A DNA stretch of 64,000 nucleotides from JAMXLO01 sp963719805 (GCA_963719805.1 CAVRDF010000007.1:124001-188000), one strand, 5' to 3'. Counted from the stretch's first letter, positions 24,949 through 34,438 are shown. Program-made: numbers and translations. Notes: generated by a model from the letters alone, not told the origin.

Positions 24949-26526
24949 ATGAAAAGACGCAGCTTCATGGCTGCCGCGGCAGCAGCCGCATTACCATTGG
25001 CACGCCCGGCCATCGGCGCCGGCACGAAGACACTGATCTTTGTGCCGCAAGCCAATCTGACGAGCCTTGATCCGGTGTGGACCACGGCCACTGTCACGCG
25101 CAATTTCGCGCTGATGGTGTACGAGACGCTGTACGGGCGGGACCAGGCATTCAATCCAAAACCGCTGATGGTCGAAGGCCACACCATCGACGACGACGGC
25201 AAGCGATGGACGATGAAGCTGCGCGAGGGTCTGCTGTTCCACGATGGCACACCGGTACTGGCGCGCGATTGCATTGCCTCGCTGCAACGCTGGCTGAAAC
25301 GCGACGCGGTCAGCGAGACGATCAATGCACGCGTCGATGCGATCGAGTCACCGGATGATCGCACGCTGGTCTGGCGGTTGAAGAAGCCGTTTCCGCTGCT
25401 GGCGCATTTTCTCTCGAAGGTGCAGCCGCAGCCGGTGATCGTGCCCGCGCGGCTCGCTGCCACCGATCCGTTCAAGCAGCTGACCGACATCGTCGGCTGC
25501 GGGCCGTTCCGCTATCTGCCGGACGAAACCGTCTCGGGCAGCCGCGCCGCGTTCGCGCGGTTCGACAAATATGTGCCGCGGCAGGAACCCGCGTCGTACA
25601 ATTCCGGCGGCCACAAGGTACTGCTCGATCGCGTGGAGTGGCGCATTGTCCCCGATCCCGCGACCGCGGCGAACGCGATGATGTCGGGCGAAGTCGATTG
25701 GCTCGAGCTGCCGTCGCCGGACCTGATCCCCTCGCTGAAACGCGCATCCGGCGTGACAACGGGATTGCTCGACATCTACGGAACGGTGGCGATCCTGCGG
25801 CCAAACAGCCTGGATGCACCGACCAGCAATGTCGGGGTGCGCAAGGCGATGATGGCAGCGGTTGATCCACGTGAAGCGATGATCGCCGCAATGGGCGAGG
25901 ATCCATCCGGTTGGCGCGCGCCGATGGGGTATTTCCTGCCGGATGCCCCAGCCGCCAACGACGCCGGCATGGAGTTCCGCAAGAAGCGCTGGAGCACGGC
26001 AGAGGTGAAGGCGATGCTCGACAAAGCCGGCTATGGCGGCGAGCGCATCGTCCTGCTGCATCCGACCGATCAGCTTATCTACAATGCTTTCATCACAGTA
26101 GTGGCCGACTCGTTCCGCAAGGTCGGGTTGAACATCGACGAGCAGATGGTCGATTGGGGCACGGTCGTGCAACGCCGCACCAGCAAGGAGACGGTGGACA
26201 AGGGCGGGTGGTCGATCTTTCCCGCCGGTGCGCCGGGTCCGGAGTATGTCGATCCAATGCTGGCGAACACATTGCGCAGCAATGGGCCGAAGGCGTGGTT
26301 TGGTTGGCCCGACGACCCGAAACTCGAAACGGCGTACGAGTTTTGGATCGATGCGCCAGACGATGCCGAACGTCACAAGCAGGAGGCCGCGTTCCAGGCG
26401 GCGGCGTTCGATTACGTCCCAACGATCCCGCTCGGACAGTACCTGCCGCAGGCGGCGTGGCGATCGAATGTGACCGGCATGCTGAAGGGTTCCGCGCCGG
26501 TGTTCTGGGGCGTGGACAAAGGCTGA
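24949..26526 (+). CDS. ABC substrate-binding protein, family 5, Tat-exported
   Basis: A 525-residue periplasmic protein. The leader starts MKRRSFMAAAAAAALPLARP, with a twin-arginine RRSFM motif, so it is likely folded before export. The family core is visible: LTSLDPVWTTATVTRNFALM, WTMKLREGLLFHDGTPVLA, and GCGPFRYLPDE. A GGAGG-type ribosome site precedes the ATG. It begins 29 bases after gor in the same direction. Its permeases may be the DppBC-type pair at 28.9-30.7 kb, 2.4 kb away, but the family 5 protein at 27.3 kb competes for them. Confidence 0.9.
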   Translation: MKRRSFMAAAAAAALPLARPAIGAGTKTLIFVPQANLTSLDPVWTTATVTRNFALMVYETLYGRDQAFNPKPLMVEGHTIDDDGKRWTMKLREGLLFHDGTPVLARDCIASLQRWLKRDAVSETINARVDAIESPDDRTLVWRLKKPFPLLAHFLSKVQPQPVIVPARLAATDPFKQLTDIVGCGPFRYLPDETVSGSRAAFARFDKYVPRQEPASYNSGGHKVLLDRVEWRIVPDPATAANAMMSGEVDWLELPSPDLIPSLKRASGVTTGLLDIYGTVAILRPNSLDAPTSNVGVRKAMMAAVDPREAMIAAMGEDPSGWRAPMGYFLPDAPAANDAGMEFRKKRWSTAEVKAMLDKAGYGGERIVLLHPTDQLIYNAFITVVADSFRKVGLNIDEQMVDWGTVVQRRTSKETVDKGGWSIFPAGAPGPEYVDPMLANTLRSNGPKAWFGWPDDPKLETAYEFWIDAPDDAERHKQEAAFQAAAFDYVPTIPLGQYLPQAAWRSNVTGMLKGSAPVFWGVDKG

Positions 26527-26533
26527 TCTCCCG

Positions 26534-26562
26534 TCCCCTGCCCCTCCCGCAAGGGAGAGGGA
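26534..26562. repeat. GC-rich hairpin between convergent genes
   Basis: CTCCC at 26544-26548 pairs with GGGAG at 26553-26557 around a GCAA tetraloop, extended by CCC/GGG with one bulge. This pattern, C-rich arm, GCAA loop and G-rich arm, is a common dispersed intergenic element in alphaproteobacterial genomes. Here it separates the binding-protein gene from a convergent operon and may stop transcription. Confidence 0.55.
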
Positions 26563-26576
26563 GAGACGAAAGGCGC

Positions 26577-26876
26577 TTATGCGCGCCGAAGGAAGCAGCG
26601 ATCCTCGACCTGGATGCACTGTGTCTGCATCGCGTGCTCGAAATTCGCGCGTGCCTCGGGATCAGCCCGCAGCGCCTCGCGATAACGCTCGTAGGCCGCG
26701 AGGCTTTCGAACTCAATCAGAGCCAAAGCGAAGTTGTTCGGTCCTTCCTTTGGCAGAAAGTACCCAACCAACGCACCACCGCAGCGCGCGATGATCGGCG
26801 GCCACGTCTTCGCATACCGCTCGAACTCCGCGACCTTGTGCGGATCCAACGTATAGCGAATGCAGCAGGTGATCAC
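26577..26876 (-). CDS. NIPSNAP-family protein
   Basis: A 99-residue ferredoxin-like a+b barrel protein. YTLDPHKVAEFERYAKTWPP, GGALVGYFLPKEGPNN and ALIEFESLAAYERYREAL follow the NIPSNAP pattern. It starts at GTG 26876, overlapping the stop of the preceding gene as GTGA, so the two are co-translated. Both are small dimeric a+b barrel proteins and probably work in one pathway; substrate unknown. Confidence 0.82.
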   Translation of the reverse strand: MITCCIRYTLDPHKVAEFERYAKTWPPIIARCGGALVGYFLPKEGPNNFALALIEFESLAAYERYREALRADPEARANFEHAMQTQCIQVEDRCFLRRA

Positions 26877-27184
26877 GCGAGTACCTGATACTGGGTGCGC
26901 TCGCGCCGCTTCAGACGAGGCACGCCCTCGCCCACGATCAACGTCTTGAAGTGCTGCGTCTGCTGATGCGCCTCGAACGCCGCCGCGTCATCGAACAGTT
27001 CGTAGAACAGGAACTGCGCCGGGTTCTCCATCGCGCGATGCACCAGGAACAGCTTCACGCCGGCTTCCTGCTGCGCCTGCGGCACGAAGCGTGCCAGGAT
27101 GCCGGCAACGGTATCCGCCTCACCATCGCGCGCTTCCCACAACGCGGTCACCGCAAGGCCGCTGGTGATTTTCTGTGTCTGCAT
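26873..27184 (-). CDS. Putative quinol monooxygenase (ABM domain)
   Basis: A 103-residue antibiotic-biosynthesis-monooxygenase-type protein, from the ATG at 27184 behind an AGGAGG. The fold is visible as AVTALWEARDGEADTVAGIL, QEAGVKLFLVHRAMENPAQF, FYELFDDAAAFEAHQQTQHF. These cofactor-free enzymes (YgiN-like) oxidise quinols or phenolic compounds. It is coupled to the NIPSNAP gene through a four-base overlap and lies downstream of a family 5 binding-protein gene on the same strand. Confidence 0.83.
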   Translation of the reverse strand: MQTQKITSGLAVTALWEARDGEADTVAGILARFVPQAQQEAGVKLFLVHRAMENPAQFLFYELFDDAAAFEAHQQTQHFKTLIVGEGVPRLKRRERTQYQVLA

Positions 27185-27268
27185 CTCGTCCTCCTGTTGA
27201 ACACAGGCAAGACGTAAGCGATCCCGCTCCTTCAATCAGCAGACAACACTTCGGTCGGGAACGAACCG

Positions 27269-28870
27269 TCAGGCTTTCGTCACGCCATAGAAGAGCACGA
27301 TCCAATCGGCGCGTGCATAGCGATAGCCTTGCTTCGCCGATCGATAGGCCACCGTCTGCACCTGATTGTGCACCGGGAACCACAGCGCGCTGTCCATGAT
27401 GATCTTCTGCGCCTCGGCATAGACCCCATCGCGCTTAGCCTGATCGGTCACCGAGCGGCCTTCGGCGAACAGGGCGTCCAGCTTCGCATCCTTCAACTGC
27501 ATCCAGTTATACTTGTAGCGGCCGGCACTTGGGATGTTGACGCTGGCGAACAGATTCTCGAGGCACATCGGATCCGCCTGGATCCAGCGCACCGGCAGCG
27601 CATCGAAGGCGTTGTCGAATACAAGCTGCTGATTGCGCGCGAAGGTAATCGTCTCGACCTTCAGGTCGAAGCCGACGCGCTTGGCGACACCCTGGATCTC
27701 CACCGCCGTATCCGGTTCCAGCGGCGGTGGCGCACCATAAAAGCCGCTGAGCGGCTGCCCGTCCTTCATTCGCACGCCGTTCGGCCCCATCTTCCAGCCG
27801 GCTTCCTCGAGCAACGCGGCGGCGGCTTTCACATCCGGCTTGTACATGTCCTCGCAGCCGGCCCAGTATCCCGGCGTGCCTTTGGACAGCGCGCCATACG
27901 CCGGATCGATCAGGCCGAAGAACAGGTTCTCCGACAGCGCCTTGCGGTCCACCGCCATCGCCAATGCGCGGCGCACGCGGACATCGGAGAAGATCCCCTT
28001 GCTGCCATTCAGCTCCAGCCCGAACGGAATACCGGAGGCGTTGCCGATCATGGTGCCGTAGCCCTTGGTCTCGCCAAGCCGCTTCATGTCGAGTATCGGC
28101 GTCGCATCAGAAATATCGATCTCGCCCGATCCCAGCGCGGCGACGCGCGTCGAGGCATCGCCGATGAGCCGATGCACGATGCGCTGCACGGCGGAAGGCC
28201 CGGTGTGCTTGTTGTACGCGGGCGCCCAGTTGTACTTGTCGAAGCGCTCCATGATCACCTGGCGCCCTTCTTCCCAGGAGACGAAACGGAACGGCCCCGC
28301 TCCCACCGGCGCGCGCGCAAAACCCTGGTTGCCCAGCTTCTTCACCGCTGCGGGTGAGACGGGCGCCAAAGTACCCTCGGCATAGCTCGCCACCGCCGCG
28401 CCGAACGGTTGCGAATAGTTGACCCGCACGGTTTGCGGATCGATCACATCGCAGCCGGCATATGGACCAAGCTGCGTCACCGCGCCTTCACTGGCAGTCT
28501 TCGGGTCGGCGATCGTATCGAAGGTGAACTTCACCGCATCGGCATCGAACGGCGTGCCGTCGTGGAAGCCGACGTCGCTGCGCAGCTTCAGCGTCACGCT
28601 CTTGCCATCCGGCGCGACATCCCACGCTGTCGCCAGTCCCGGCCACAACTTGTTCGAGCCATCGCTGGCGATAAGCGTGTCGAACACCTGCGCGATCACC
28701 TGATACTCGTGGCGGGAACTGGTCACGCGGGGGTCATAGGTTCGCGGCGCCACATCGTCCTCGCCCCATGTCACCGTCAGCGCATCCGATTGAGCCGAAG
28801 CGCCGCGCGCGATCATAGGTGCGGCGAGCATGCCGGCAACCACCGCCCGACGTGACACACGTGCGCTCAT
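27269..28870 (-). CDS. ABC substrate-binding protein, family 5, Tat-type leader
   Basis: A 533-residue protein started at the ATG at 28870. The leader has SRRAVVAGMLAAPMIARG, a twin-arginine-like signal cut near ASA-QS. The mature protein begins ALTVTWGEDDVAPRTYDPRV and has VTLKLRSDVGFHDGTPFDAD plus AGPFRFVSWEEG, family 5 hallmarks. It is divergent from the DppBC-type permease genes, 59 bases away, so it is the most likely binding partner of that permease. Cargo is unknown. Confidence 0.9.
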   Translation of the reverse strand: MSARVSRRAVVAGMLAAPMIARGASAQSDALTVTWGEDDVAPRTYDPRVTSSRHEYQVIAQVFDTLIASDGSNKLWPGLATAWDVAPDGKSVTLKLRSDVGFHDGTPFDADAVKFTFDTIADPKTASEGAVTQLGPYAGCDVIDPQTVRVNYSQPFGAAVASYAEGTLAPVSPAAVKKLGNQGFARAPVGAGPFRFVSWEEGRQVIMERFDKYNWAPAYNKHTGPSAVQRIVHRLIGDASTRVAALGSGEIDISDATPILDMKRLGETKGYGTMIGNASGIPFGLELNGSKGIFSDVRVRRALAMAVDRKALSENLFFGLIDPAYGALSKGTPGYWAGCEDMYKPDVKAAAALLEEAGWKMGPNGVRMKDGQPLSGFYGAPPPLEPDTAVEIQGVAKRVGFDLKVETITFARNQQLVFDNAFDALPVRWIQADPMCLENLFASVNIPSAGRYKYNWMQLKDAKLDALFAEGRSVTDQAKRDGVYAEAQKIIMDSALWFPVHNQVQTVAYRSAKQGYRYARADWIVLFYGVTKA

Positions 28871-28929
28871 TCCGCTCTCCCCTTGACCCTCGGTAGCGTC
28901 ACTGTGGCATGGCGTGGGAACATCGGTCC

Positions 28930-29844
28930 ATGCAGCGATTCCTCTCACGTTTGCTCGGCGCCATTCTGACGCTGTTCATCACCTGGACGGTGGTGTTCGG
29001 CGCGATACGGCTGGCGCCGGGCGATCCAGTGCTGCTGATGCTGCAGGGCACGCCGATAAGCGACGCGGCGATCGACGCCGCACGCATCAAGCTTGGGGTC
29101 GACCGGCCGCTGACGGTGCAATACGTGAGCTTCCTCGGGAATGCCTTGCGCGGCGATTTCGGCGACAGCTTCCGCAGCCGCCAGCCGGTGACATCGCTGA
29201 TCGCCGCAGAATTCCCCTTCACATTGCAACTTGCCGTCGGTGGCTTCGTGGTCGGCGTGCTGATGGGTGGCATCCTGGGCATCATCGCCGGCATCAAGCC
29301 CAATGGCTGGACCGACACCATCTGCATGACGCTCGCGTTGGCCGGCCTGTCGCTGCCCAGCTTCTGGATCGGCATGATCCTGATCCAGGTGTTCGCCACC
29401 GAACTCGGCTGGCTGCCGGTACTCGGCACCGGCTTCGATGCCCTGATCCTGCCCAGCATCACGCTCGGCCTGTTCATCGCCGGCGGCCTCGCGCGGCTGA
29501 TCCGCAACAGCATCATCGAGGTGATGGCGCAGGACTATATCCGTACCGCCTACGCCAAGGGTCTGACCGTCACGCGCGTCATCGCCAAACACGCGATGCG
29601 CAACGCGCTCATACCGCCGCTGACGCTGCTCGGTATCCAGTTCGCGTTGCTGATTGGCGGCGCGGTGGTGACGGAGACCGTGTTCGCACGGCCCGGCATC
29701 GGCCGCCTGCTGGTGCAGGCTGTGCTCGAAAAGGATTTCCCAGTCGTGCAAGGCGTCGTGGTGCTGACCACCGCTGCTTATGTCCTGATCAACCTGGCGA
29801 TCGACATCGCCTACTCGATCATCGACCCGCGGGTGGAGGCATGA
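28930..29844 (+). CDS. ABC permease, DppB/OppB type
   Basis: A 304-residue inner-membrane protein with six predicted helices. FGAIRLAPGDPVLLML near the N-terminus and the ATPase-docking loop DYIRTAYAKGLTVTRVIAKH (EAA-type motif) with RNALIPPLTLLGIQ are characteristic. The ATG at 28930 gives the usual N-terminus MQRFLSRLLG. Its stop overlaps the next start (ATGA). No ATPase genes follow, so it must use ATPases encoded elsewhere. Confidence 0.93.
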   Translation: MQRFLSRLLGAILTLFITWTVVFGAIRLAPGDPVLLMLQGTPISDAAIDAARIKLGVDRPLTVQYVSFLGNALRGDFGDSFRSRQPVTSLIAAEFPFTLQLAVGGFVVGVLMGGILGIIAGIKPNGWTDTICMTLALAGLSLPSFWIGMILIQVFATELGWLPVLGTGFDALILPSITLGLFIAGGLARLIRNSIIEVMAQDYIRTAYAKGLTVTRVIAKHAMRNALIPPLTLLGIQFALLIGGAVVTETVFARPGIGRLLVQAVLEKDFPVVQGVVVLTTAAYVLINLAIDIAYSIIDPRVEA

Positions 29845-30671
29845 GAAGCGTCGCACGTCTGCTCGGTGCGCCTGGTGCGGCTGTTGGTGCTGTGGTGCTG
29901 GTCGCGGTGCTGGCGCTTGCAGCGCTAGCGCCGCTGTTCGCGCCCTATGATTGGAACGCGACCAGCATATGCCGCCGGCTCGCGCCGATGTCGCCGGAGC
30001 ACTGGTTCGGCTGCGATCTGTTTGGCCGCGATATCCTGAGCCGCGTGATGTACGGGGCGCGCTTCTCGCTGGCCATGGGAATTTCCACAGTGGCGATCAG
30101 CCTGATATTCGGCGCGTTGCTCGGTGTTGTCATCGCCTATGCCGGCGGCAAGACCGACGCGATCGGCGCACGCCTGATCGACGCCTTGCTGTGTTTCCCG
30201 CCGATCATCCTGGCGATCCTTATCGTCGCCGTGCTTGGCGTCGGATTGTGGAATGCGGCGCTTGCCGTCGGCATCTCCGGTATCCCCCGCTTCGCGCGTA
30301 TCACCCGCAGCGCCACTCTTTCACTTGCGGCCCGGGACTTCGTCGAAGCAGCACGCGCGGTTGGCTCGGGTCATGCGCGCATCGTGCTGCGGCATCTGCT
30401 GCCCAATCTCGCGCCGATACTGATCGTGCTGACCACGCTCGATCTGGGCAGCGCGGTGCTGTTCACCGCGACACTGTCATTTCTCGGGCTCGGCGCGCAG
30501 CCGCCAACACCGGAATGGGGAGCGATGCTGAATGCCGGTCGCGAATATGTGCGGTACGCGCCGTGGACGATGATATTTCCGGGGTTGGCGCTGTTCGTGA
30601 CAGTGATGGCGGTGAACCTGGTGGGGGATCGGCTTAGCCTGGTGCTGGATCCACGGCAGCGCGGTCGTTAG
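29841..30671 (+). CDS. ABC permease, DppC/OppC type
   Basis: A 276-residue inner-membrane partner of the DppB-type protein. It has the DppC hallmarks HWFGCDLFGRDILSRVMYGA, the EAA loop DFVEAARAVGSGHARIVLRH, and LSFLGLGAQPPTPEWGAMLN, and ends in LVGDRLSLVLDPR. Its ATG overlaps the dppB stop by four bases. Typical dpp/opp operons continue with two ATPase genes; here the next gene is convergent, so the transporter is split over the genome or shares ATPases. Confidence 0.93.
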   Translation: MRSVARLLGAPGAAVGAVVLVAVLALAALAPLFAPYDWNATSICRRLAPMSPEHWFGCDLFGRDILSRVMYGARFSLAMGISTVAISLIFGALLGVVIAYAGGKTDAIGARLIDALLCFPPIILAILIVAVLGVGLWNAALAVGISGIPRFARITRSATLSLAARDFVEAARAVGSGHARIVLRHLLPNLAPILIVLTTLDLGSAVLFTATLSFLGLGAQPPTPEWGAMLNAGREYVRYAPWTMIFPGLALFVTVMAVNLVGDRLSLVLDPRQRGR

Positions 30672-30753
30672 TCAGCAGGTATCGAAGCTCTCAAGGACCT
30701 GGATTGCTTCGTCGCTCTGCTCCTCGCAATGACACTTTATACCATTCGGCCTG

Positions 30754-32163
30754 CTAATGGCCCGCGTGGCTGCCGGAGAAATCGGGCGCTGGCAGTCCCG
30801 ACTGTTCCAACTGCTGCACCAGCGCCTGCTTCAGCCGCTCCAGTCCAGCCTCAGTCGTAGCCTCGGCGCGCGCCACGAGAACGGCCTGCGTGTTCGAGGC
30901 GCGCAGCAGCCACCATCCCTCGTCGGTCTGTACCCGCACGCCATCGATCTCCGACACCTTCGCGCCGGCGTCACGCAGCCGCGCCGCCACTTCCTCGATC
31001 ACCTTGAACTTGCGGGTGTCGTCGCAGTCGAAACGCACCTCGGGCGTATTGATCACCTGCGGCAACGCATCGCGTGCGGCTGAAAGCCTGGTATCCATCC
31101 GTGCCAGTACGCCGAGCATGCGTACACCGGCATACAGCGCATCGTCGAACCCGTACCAGCGATCGGCAAAGAACGTGTGCCCGGACATCTCGCCGGCCAG
31201 AGGCGCACCGGTCTCCGCCATCTTCGCCTTGATCAGCGAATGCCCGGTACGCCACATCAGCGGAGAGCCGCCGGCGCGCGAGATTTCGTCGAACAACACC
31301 TGGCTCGCCTTCACGTCGGCGATGATCGTGGCGCCCGGATGTTCGCGCAGCACGTCGCGCGCCAGCAGGATCAGCAGCTGATCGCCAAACAGGATACGAC
31401 CCTTGTCATCCACCAGCCCGATGCGGTCGGCGTCGCCATCCAGCGCGATGCCGATATCCGCCTTGCGTGCACCGACTTCCGCGATCAACTGCTGTAGATT
31501 GGCCGGCACCGTCGGATCTGGATGATGCGCCGGGAAGCGGCCATCGATCTCGCCGTTCAGCACGGTGTGCTCGCCCGGCAGGCCGGCGACCAGCCGTTCC
31601 AACACCTCGCCCGCAGCGCCATTGCCGTTGTCCCACACCACCTTCAGCATGCGATCGCCGCCATCCCAGTCGGCGAGCACCCGCGCGACATAGTCCCCGG
31701 CGATATCGACCGAGCGCTCTGAACCAGACGATTCGTCCACCACGTCGCCTGCTGCAGACTGCGCGCCCAATGCAAGGATGTCCTTGCCGAAGAACGGCTT
31801 GCCGAACAGCACCATCTTGAAGCCGTTGTAGTCGGGTGGATTGTGGCTGCCCGTCACCATGATGGCGCCGTCAGTCTTCAGCTTGGTCGCGGTGTAGTAC
31901 AGCATCGGCGTGGGGCCACGCCCCATGCACACTGCCTCGATCCCGCTGGCGCTGAGTCCCTTGACCAGCGCGCGCTCCAATTCCGGGCTGGACAGCCGGC
32001 CATCGTAGCCCACCGACACTGTGCGTCCGCCCTTCCGCGCGACGGTTGAGCCGAAGCAGCGGCCGATGGCGAAGGCGTCGGCATCCGACAGCGTACGGCC
32101 TACCGTGCCGCGGATGTCGTACTCGCGCAGCGTGGTCGGATGAAACGTGTGCGTCCAGCTCAT
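30754..32163 (-). CDS. Phosphomannomutase/phosphoglucomutase
   Basis: A 469-residue a-D-phosphohexomutase. Signatures: REYDIRGTVG at the N-terminus, the phosphoserine loop MVTGSHNPPDYNG (Ser of TGSHNP is phosphorylated), the metal-binding ALDGDADRIG, the sugar-binding GEMSGH, and the C-terminal phosphate site RASNTQAVLVARAE. It interconverts glucose-1-P/glucose-6-P and mannose forms. The ATG at 32163 is preferred; a GTG six bases upstream would overlap the galU stop as GTGA. Together with galU it feeds UDP-glucose synthesis. Confidence 0.94.
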   Translation of the reverse strand: MSWTHTFHPTTLREYDIRGTVGRTLSDADAFAIGRCFGSTVARKGGRTVSVGYDGRLSSPELERALVKGLSASGIEAVCMGRGPTPMLYYTATKLKTDGAIMVTGSHNPPDYNGFKMVLFGKPFFGKDILALGAQSAAGDVVDESSGSERSVDIAGDYVARVLADWDGGDRMLKVVWDNGNGAAGEVLERLVAGLPGEHTVLNGEIDGRFPAHHPDPTVPANLQQLIAEVGARKADIGIALDGDADRIGLVDDKGRILFGDQLLILLARDVLREHPGATIIADVKASQVLFDEISRAGGSPLMWRTGHSLIKAKMAETGAPLAGEMSGHTFFADRWYGFDDALYAGVRMLGVLARMDTRLSAARDALPQVINTPEVRFDCDDTRKFKVIEEVAARLRDAGAKVSEIDGVRVQTDEGWWLLRASNTQAVLVARAEATTEAGLERLKQALVQQLEQSGLPAPDFSGSHAGH

Positions 32164-32165
32164 GA

Positions 32166-33080
32166 TCACACCGTCTCGCGCGCGACGGCGCGGACCGCGA
32201 AGTCCCCGGTATCGACATAGCGCCGCAGGAAGCGTTGCACCGCGTCCGCCATGTCCGGCCGCTTCAGCGCATAAGCGATCTGCGCTTCAAGGAAGCCGAT
32301 CTTGTCGCCGCAGTCGAAACGCTGGCCTTCGTAACGCAAGCCGTGGAACGGTTGCGTGCCGATGAGTTTCGCCATGCCATCGGTCAACTGCACCTCGCCG
32401 CCGGCACCGCGCTCCATGCGCGCCAGGTGTTCGATCACCTCGGGCATCAGCACATAGCGCCCGATGATCGAGAGATTGGATGGCGCATCCTTGGGCGCCG
32501 GCTTCTCCACCAGTCCCGTCACTTCCACCAGGCGCCCGTCATCCTTGCCGACACGCAGGATGCCATACCGGTTGGTCTGTTCGCGCGGCACCTCTGTCAC
32601 CGCGACGACATTGCCGCCGGTGTCACGATACGCGTCCGCCAACTGACGCAGGCACGGCGTGTCCGCCAGCACCAAGTCGTCCGGCAGCATGACAGCGAAC
32701 GGATCGTCACCGATGAATGCGCGCGCGCACCAAATCGCATGGCCAAGTCCGTGCGGCACCTGCTGGCGCACCGTCACCAGCGATCCCGGCTCTACCTGTG
32801 CACCATGCAACTGTTCCAACGCATCGGTCTTGCCACGTTCGCGCAGCGTGGCCTCGAGTTCAAACGCGATGTCGAAATGTTCCACCAAGGCGGTCTTGCC
32901 GCGGCCGGTGACCATGCAGAACTGCTCGATGCCGGCGGCCCGCGCCTCCTCGATCGCGTACTGGATCAGCGGCTTGTCCACTACCGGCAACATCTCCTTG
33001 GCGGTCGCCTTGGTGGCGGGCAAGAATCGCGTGCCGAGGCCCGCGACCGGTAGAACGGCCTTGCGCAATGGCTTGATCAC
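32166..33080 (-). CDS. galU: UTP-glucose-1-phosphate uridylyltransferase
   Basis: A 304-residue nucleotidyltransferase making UDP-glucose. LPVAGLGTRFLPATKATAKE is the nucleotide-binding signature; LPVVDKPLIQY, DALEQLHGAQ, GLGHAIWCAR, VMLPDDLVL and VEKP follow in order. The start is GTG 33080 with an AGGGAG site seven bases upstream; upstream in-frame ATGs give unrelated residues. It is immediately upstream of the phosphohexomutase gene, an arrangement for cell-surface polysaccharide or trehalose precursors. Confidence 0.95.
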   Translation of the reverse strand: MIKPLRKAVLPVAGLGTRFLPATKATAKEMLPVVDKPLIQYAIEEARAAGIEQFCMVTGRGKTALVEHFDIAFELEATLRERGKTDALEQLHGAQVEPGSLVTVRQQVPHGLGHAIWCARAFIGDDPFAVMLPDDLVLADTPCLRQLADAYRDTGGNVVAVTEVPREQTNRYGILRVGKDDGRLVEVTGLVEKPAPKDAPSNLSIIGRYVLMPEVIEHLARMERGAGGEVQLTDGMAKLIGTQPFHGLRYEGQRFDCGDKIGFLEAQIAYALKRPDMADAVQRFLRRYVDTGDFAVRAVARETV

Positions 33081-33188
33081 GAATGATCTCCCTGGTGGTC
33101 CCGGTAAGTCAGCGGCAGCGACCATGGCCGGTAGGCGGAAATGTGGCGTCAACCCCACGAGGCTCTTATCACGTTGCCGAGCGGCGCG

Positions 33189-33683
33189 TCATCCAGTTCG
33201 CTTGCCTTGCCGGAGCAGCACGTCGCGCGCCTGATTGACGCGGGTTGCGAGCCAATCCGAGCCCCCGCTGTCGGGGTGTGCCGTGCGCATCAATCGATGG
33301 TGTGCGGCGCGGATCTCTGCCTCGCTCGCGCCGGGGTGCAGTCCCAGCACCTGATACGCCTCGTCCGGCGTCATGCCGGAGCCACGCCGCGGCGGCGGCT
33401 GGTTGTTCGCACTGCCGGATTGCTGCCGCTGGTTCGGCCGGCTCCCCTGCCCCATCCGATACGCCTGCCACCGCTGCCAGATCAGCGGCCCGAACATCGC
33501 CAGCGCGCCGAGCGCGATGCCCTCGCGGCCAGTCAGGATCAGCAGCAGCGCCAGGCTGATGCCACCCAGCGCCGCCATCCAGGCAAACAACGACTTGATG
33601 GTGGTAACCGACGCCCGCTCGAACGCGCGCAGCCCGCCGAGGAACAGGAACAGCGTCAGCCCGCCGAGGACCAGCCACAACAT
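33189..33683 (-). CDS. Membrane-anchored J-domain protein
   Basis: A 164-residue protein. Residues 1-18 and about 35-70 are hydrophobic (LWLVLGGLTLFLFLGGL and MAALGGISLALLLILTG), a Gln/Asn/Pro-rich linker follows (about 80-100), and the C-terminus is a short J domain: MTPDEAYQVLGLHPGASEAE, then AHPDSGGSDWLATRVNQARD with the essential HPD. It would recruit DnaK to the inner membrane. Comparable alphaproteobacterial proteins have the same layout. It lies between livF and galU on the same strand. Confidence 0.88.
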   Translation of the reverse strand: MLWLVLGGLTLFLFLGGLRAFERASVTTIKSLFAWMAALGGISLALLLILTGREGIALGALAMFGPLIWQRWQAYRMGQGSRPNQRQQSGSANNQPPPRRGSGMTPDEAYQVLGLHPGASEAEIRAAHHRLMRTAHPDSGGSDWLATRVNQARDVLLRQGKRTG

Positions 33684-33724
33684 GCTGTCAGCCTACAGCG
33701 TGCGATCGCGCCAACGCGAGAGGA

Positions 33725-34438
33725 TCATGCCGGCAGGCTCAACCCGATCAACCGGTTCAGGCTGGCCTGATCGGCCATCAGCGCCTGCGACGAGGCCCGC
33801 AGCGCAATTGTACCACGCTCGATCACCACCGCCTCGCGCGTCAATGACAGAGCGACATCGATGTGCTGCTCCACCAGGATGACGGCTGTCCCCTGCTCGG
33901 AGGTCATGCGGCCGATCGCCGCGGCGAGTTCCTCGACGATGATGGGCGCCAACCCTTCCAACGGTTCGTCCAGCAGCAACAGTGCCGGATTGGTTGCCAG
34001 CGCCCGCGCGATCGCCAGCATCTGCTGCTCGCCGCCTGACAGGTGGTTGCCCATGTGGCGGCGCCGCTCGGCCAGCCGCGGAAACAGCCGATACACTGCC
34101 GGCAGGTCCCATCGTCCGGTGCGGGCAGCGACCGTCAGATTCTCCTCCACCGTCAACGACGGGAAGGTCTCACGCTCCTGCGCGCACCAGCCAATGCCCA
34201 ATCGCGCCCGTCGAAACGGCGAGACGCGAGCGATGTCGCGGCCGCGCCAGCGCAGGCTGCCCGCGGCCAGCCGGGTAAATCCCATTATCGTCAGCAGCAA
34301 GGTCGATTTGCCGACACCGTTGCGCCCGAGCACGGCAAGGCTGCCGCCGTCCGCAACCGCCATCGACACGCCATCGAGCACGATGGATTCACCATAGCCG
34401 GCGCGCACTTCGTCCAGTGCCAACAGCGGCTCAGCCAT
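33725..34438 (-). CDS. livF: Branched-chain amino acid ABC ATPase LivF
   Basis: A 237-residue ATPase. Walker A GRNGVGKST, signature LSGGEQQMLAIARAL, Walker B LLLLDEPLEGLAP, and the switch His in VEQH are present. The LivF-type LTVEENL segment and EPLEGLAP distinguish it from LivG. The ATG at 34438 overlaps the end of livG by 8 bases. It powers branched-chain amino acid or related uptake together with LivG, LivH and LivM. Confidence 0.94.
   Translation of the reverse strand: MAEPLLALDEVRAGYGESIVLDGVSMAVADGGSLAVLGRNGVGKSTLLLTIMGFTRLAAGSLRWRGRDIARVSPFRRARLGIGWCAQERETFPSLTVEENLTVAARTGRWDLPAVYRLFPRLAERRRHMGNHLSGGEQQMLAIARALATNPALLLLDEPLEGLAPIIVEELAAAIGRMTSEQGTAVILVEQHIDVALSLTREAVVIERGTIALRASSQALMADQASLNRLIGLSLPA

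Noticed and set aside
28914..29840. An open frame running into the DppC-type gene from upstream in the same frame
   Set aside because: The added 310 residues are a shadow of the DppB-type gene; DppC starts at the ATGA overlap at 29841.
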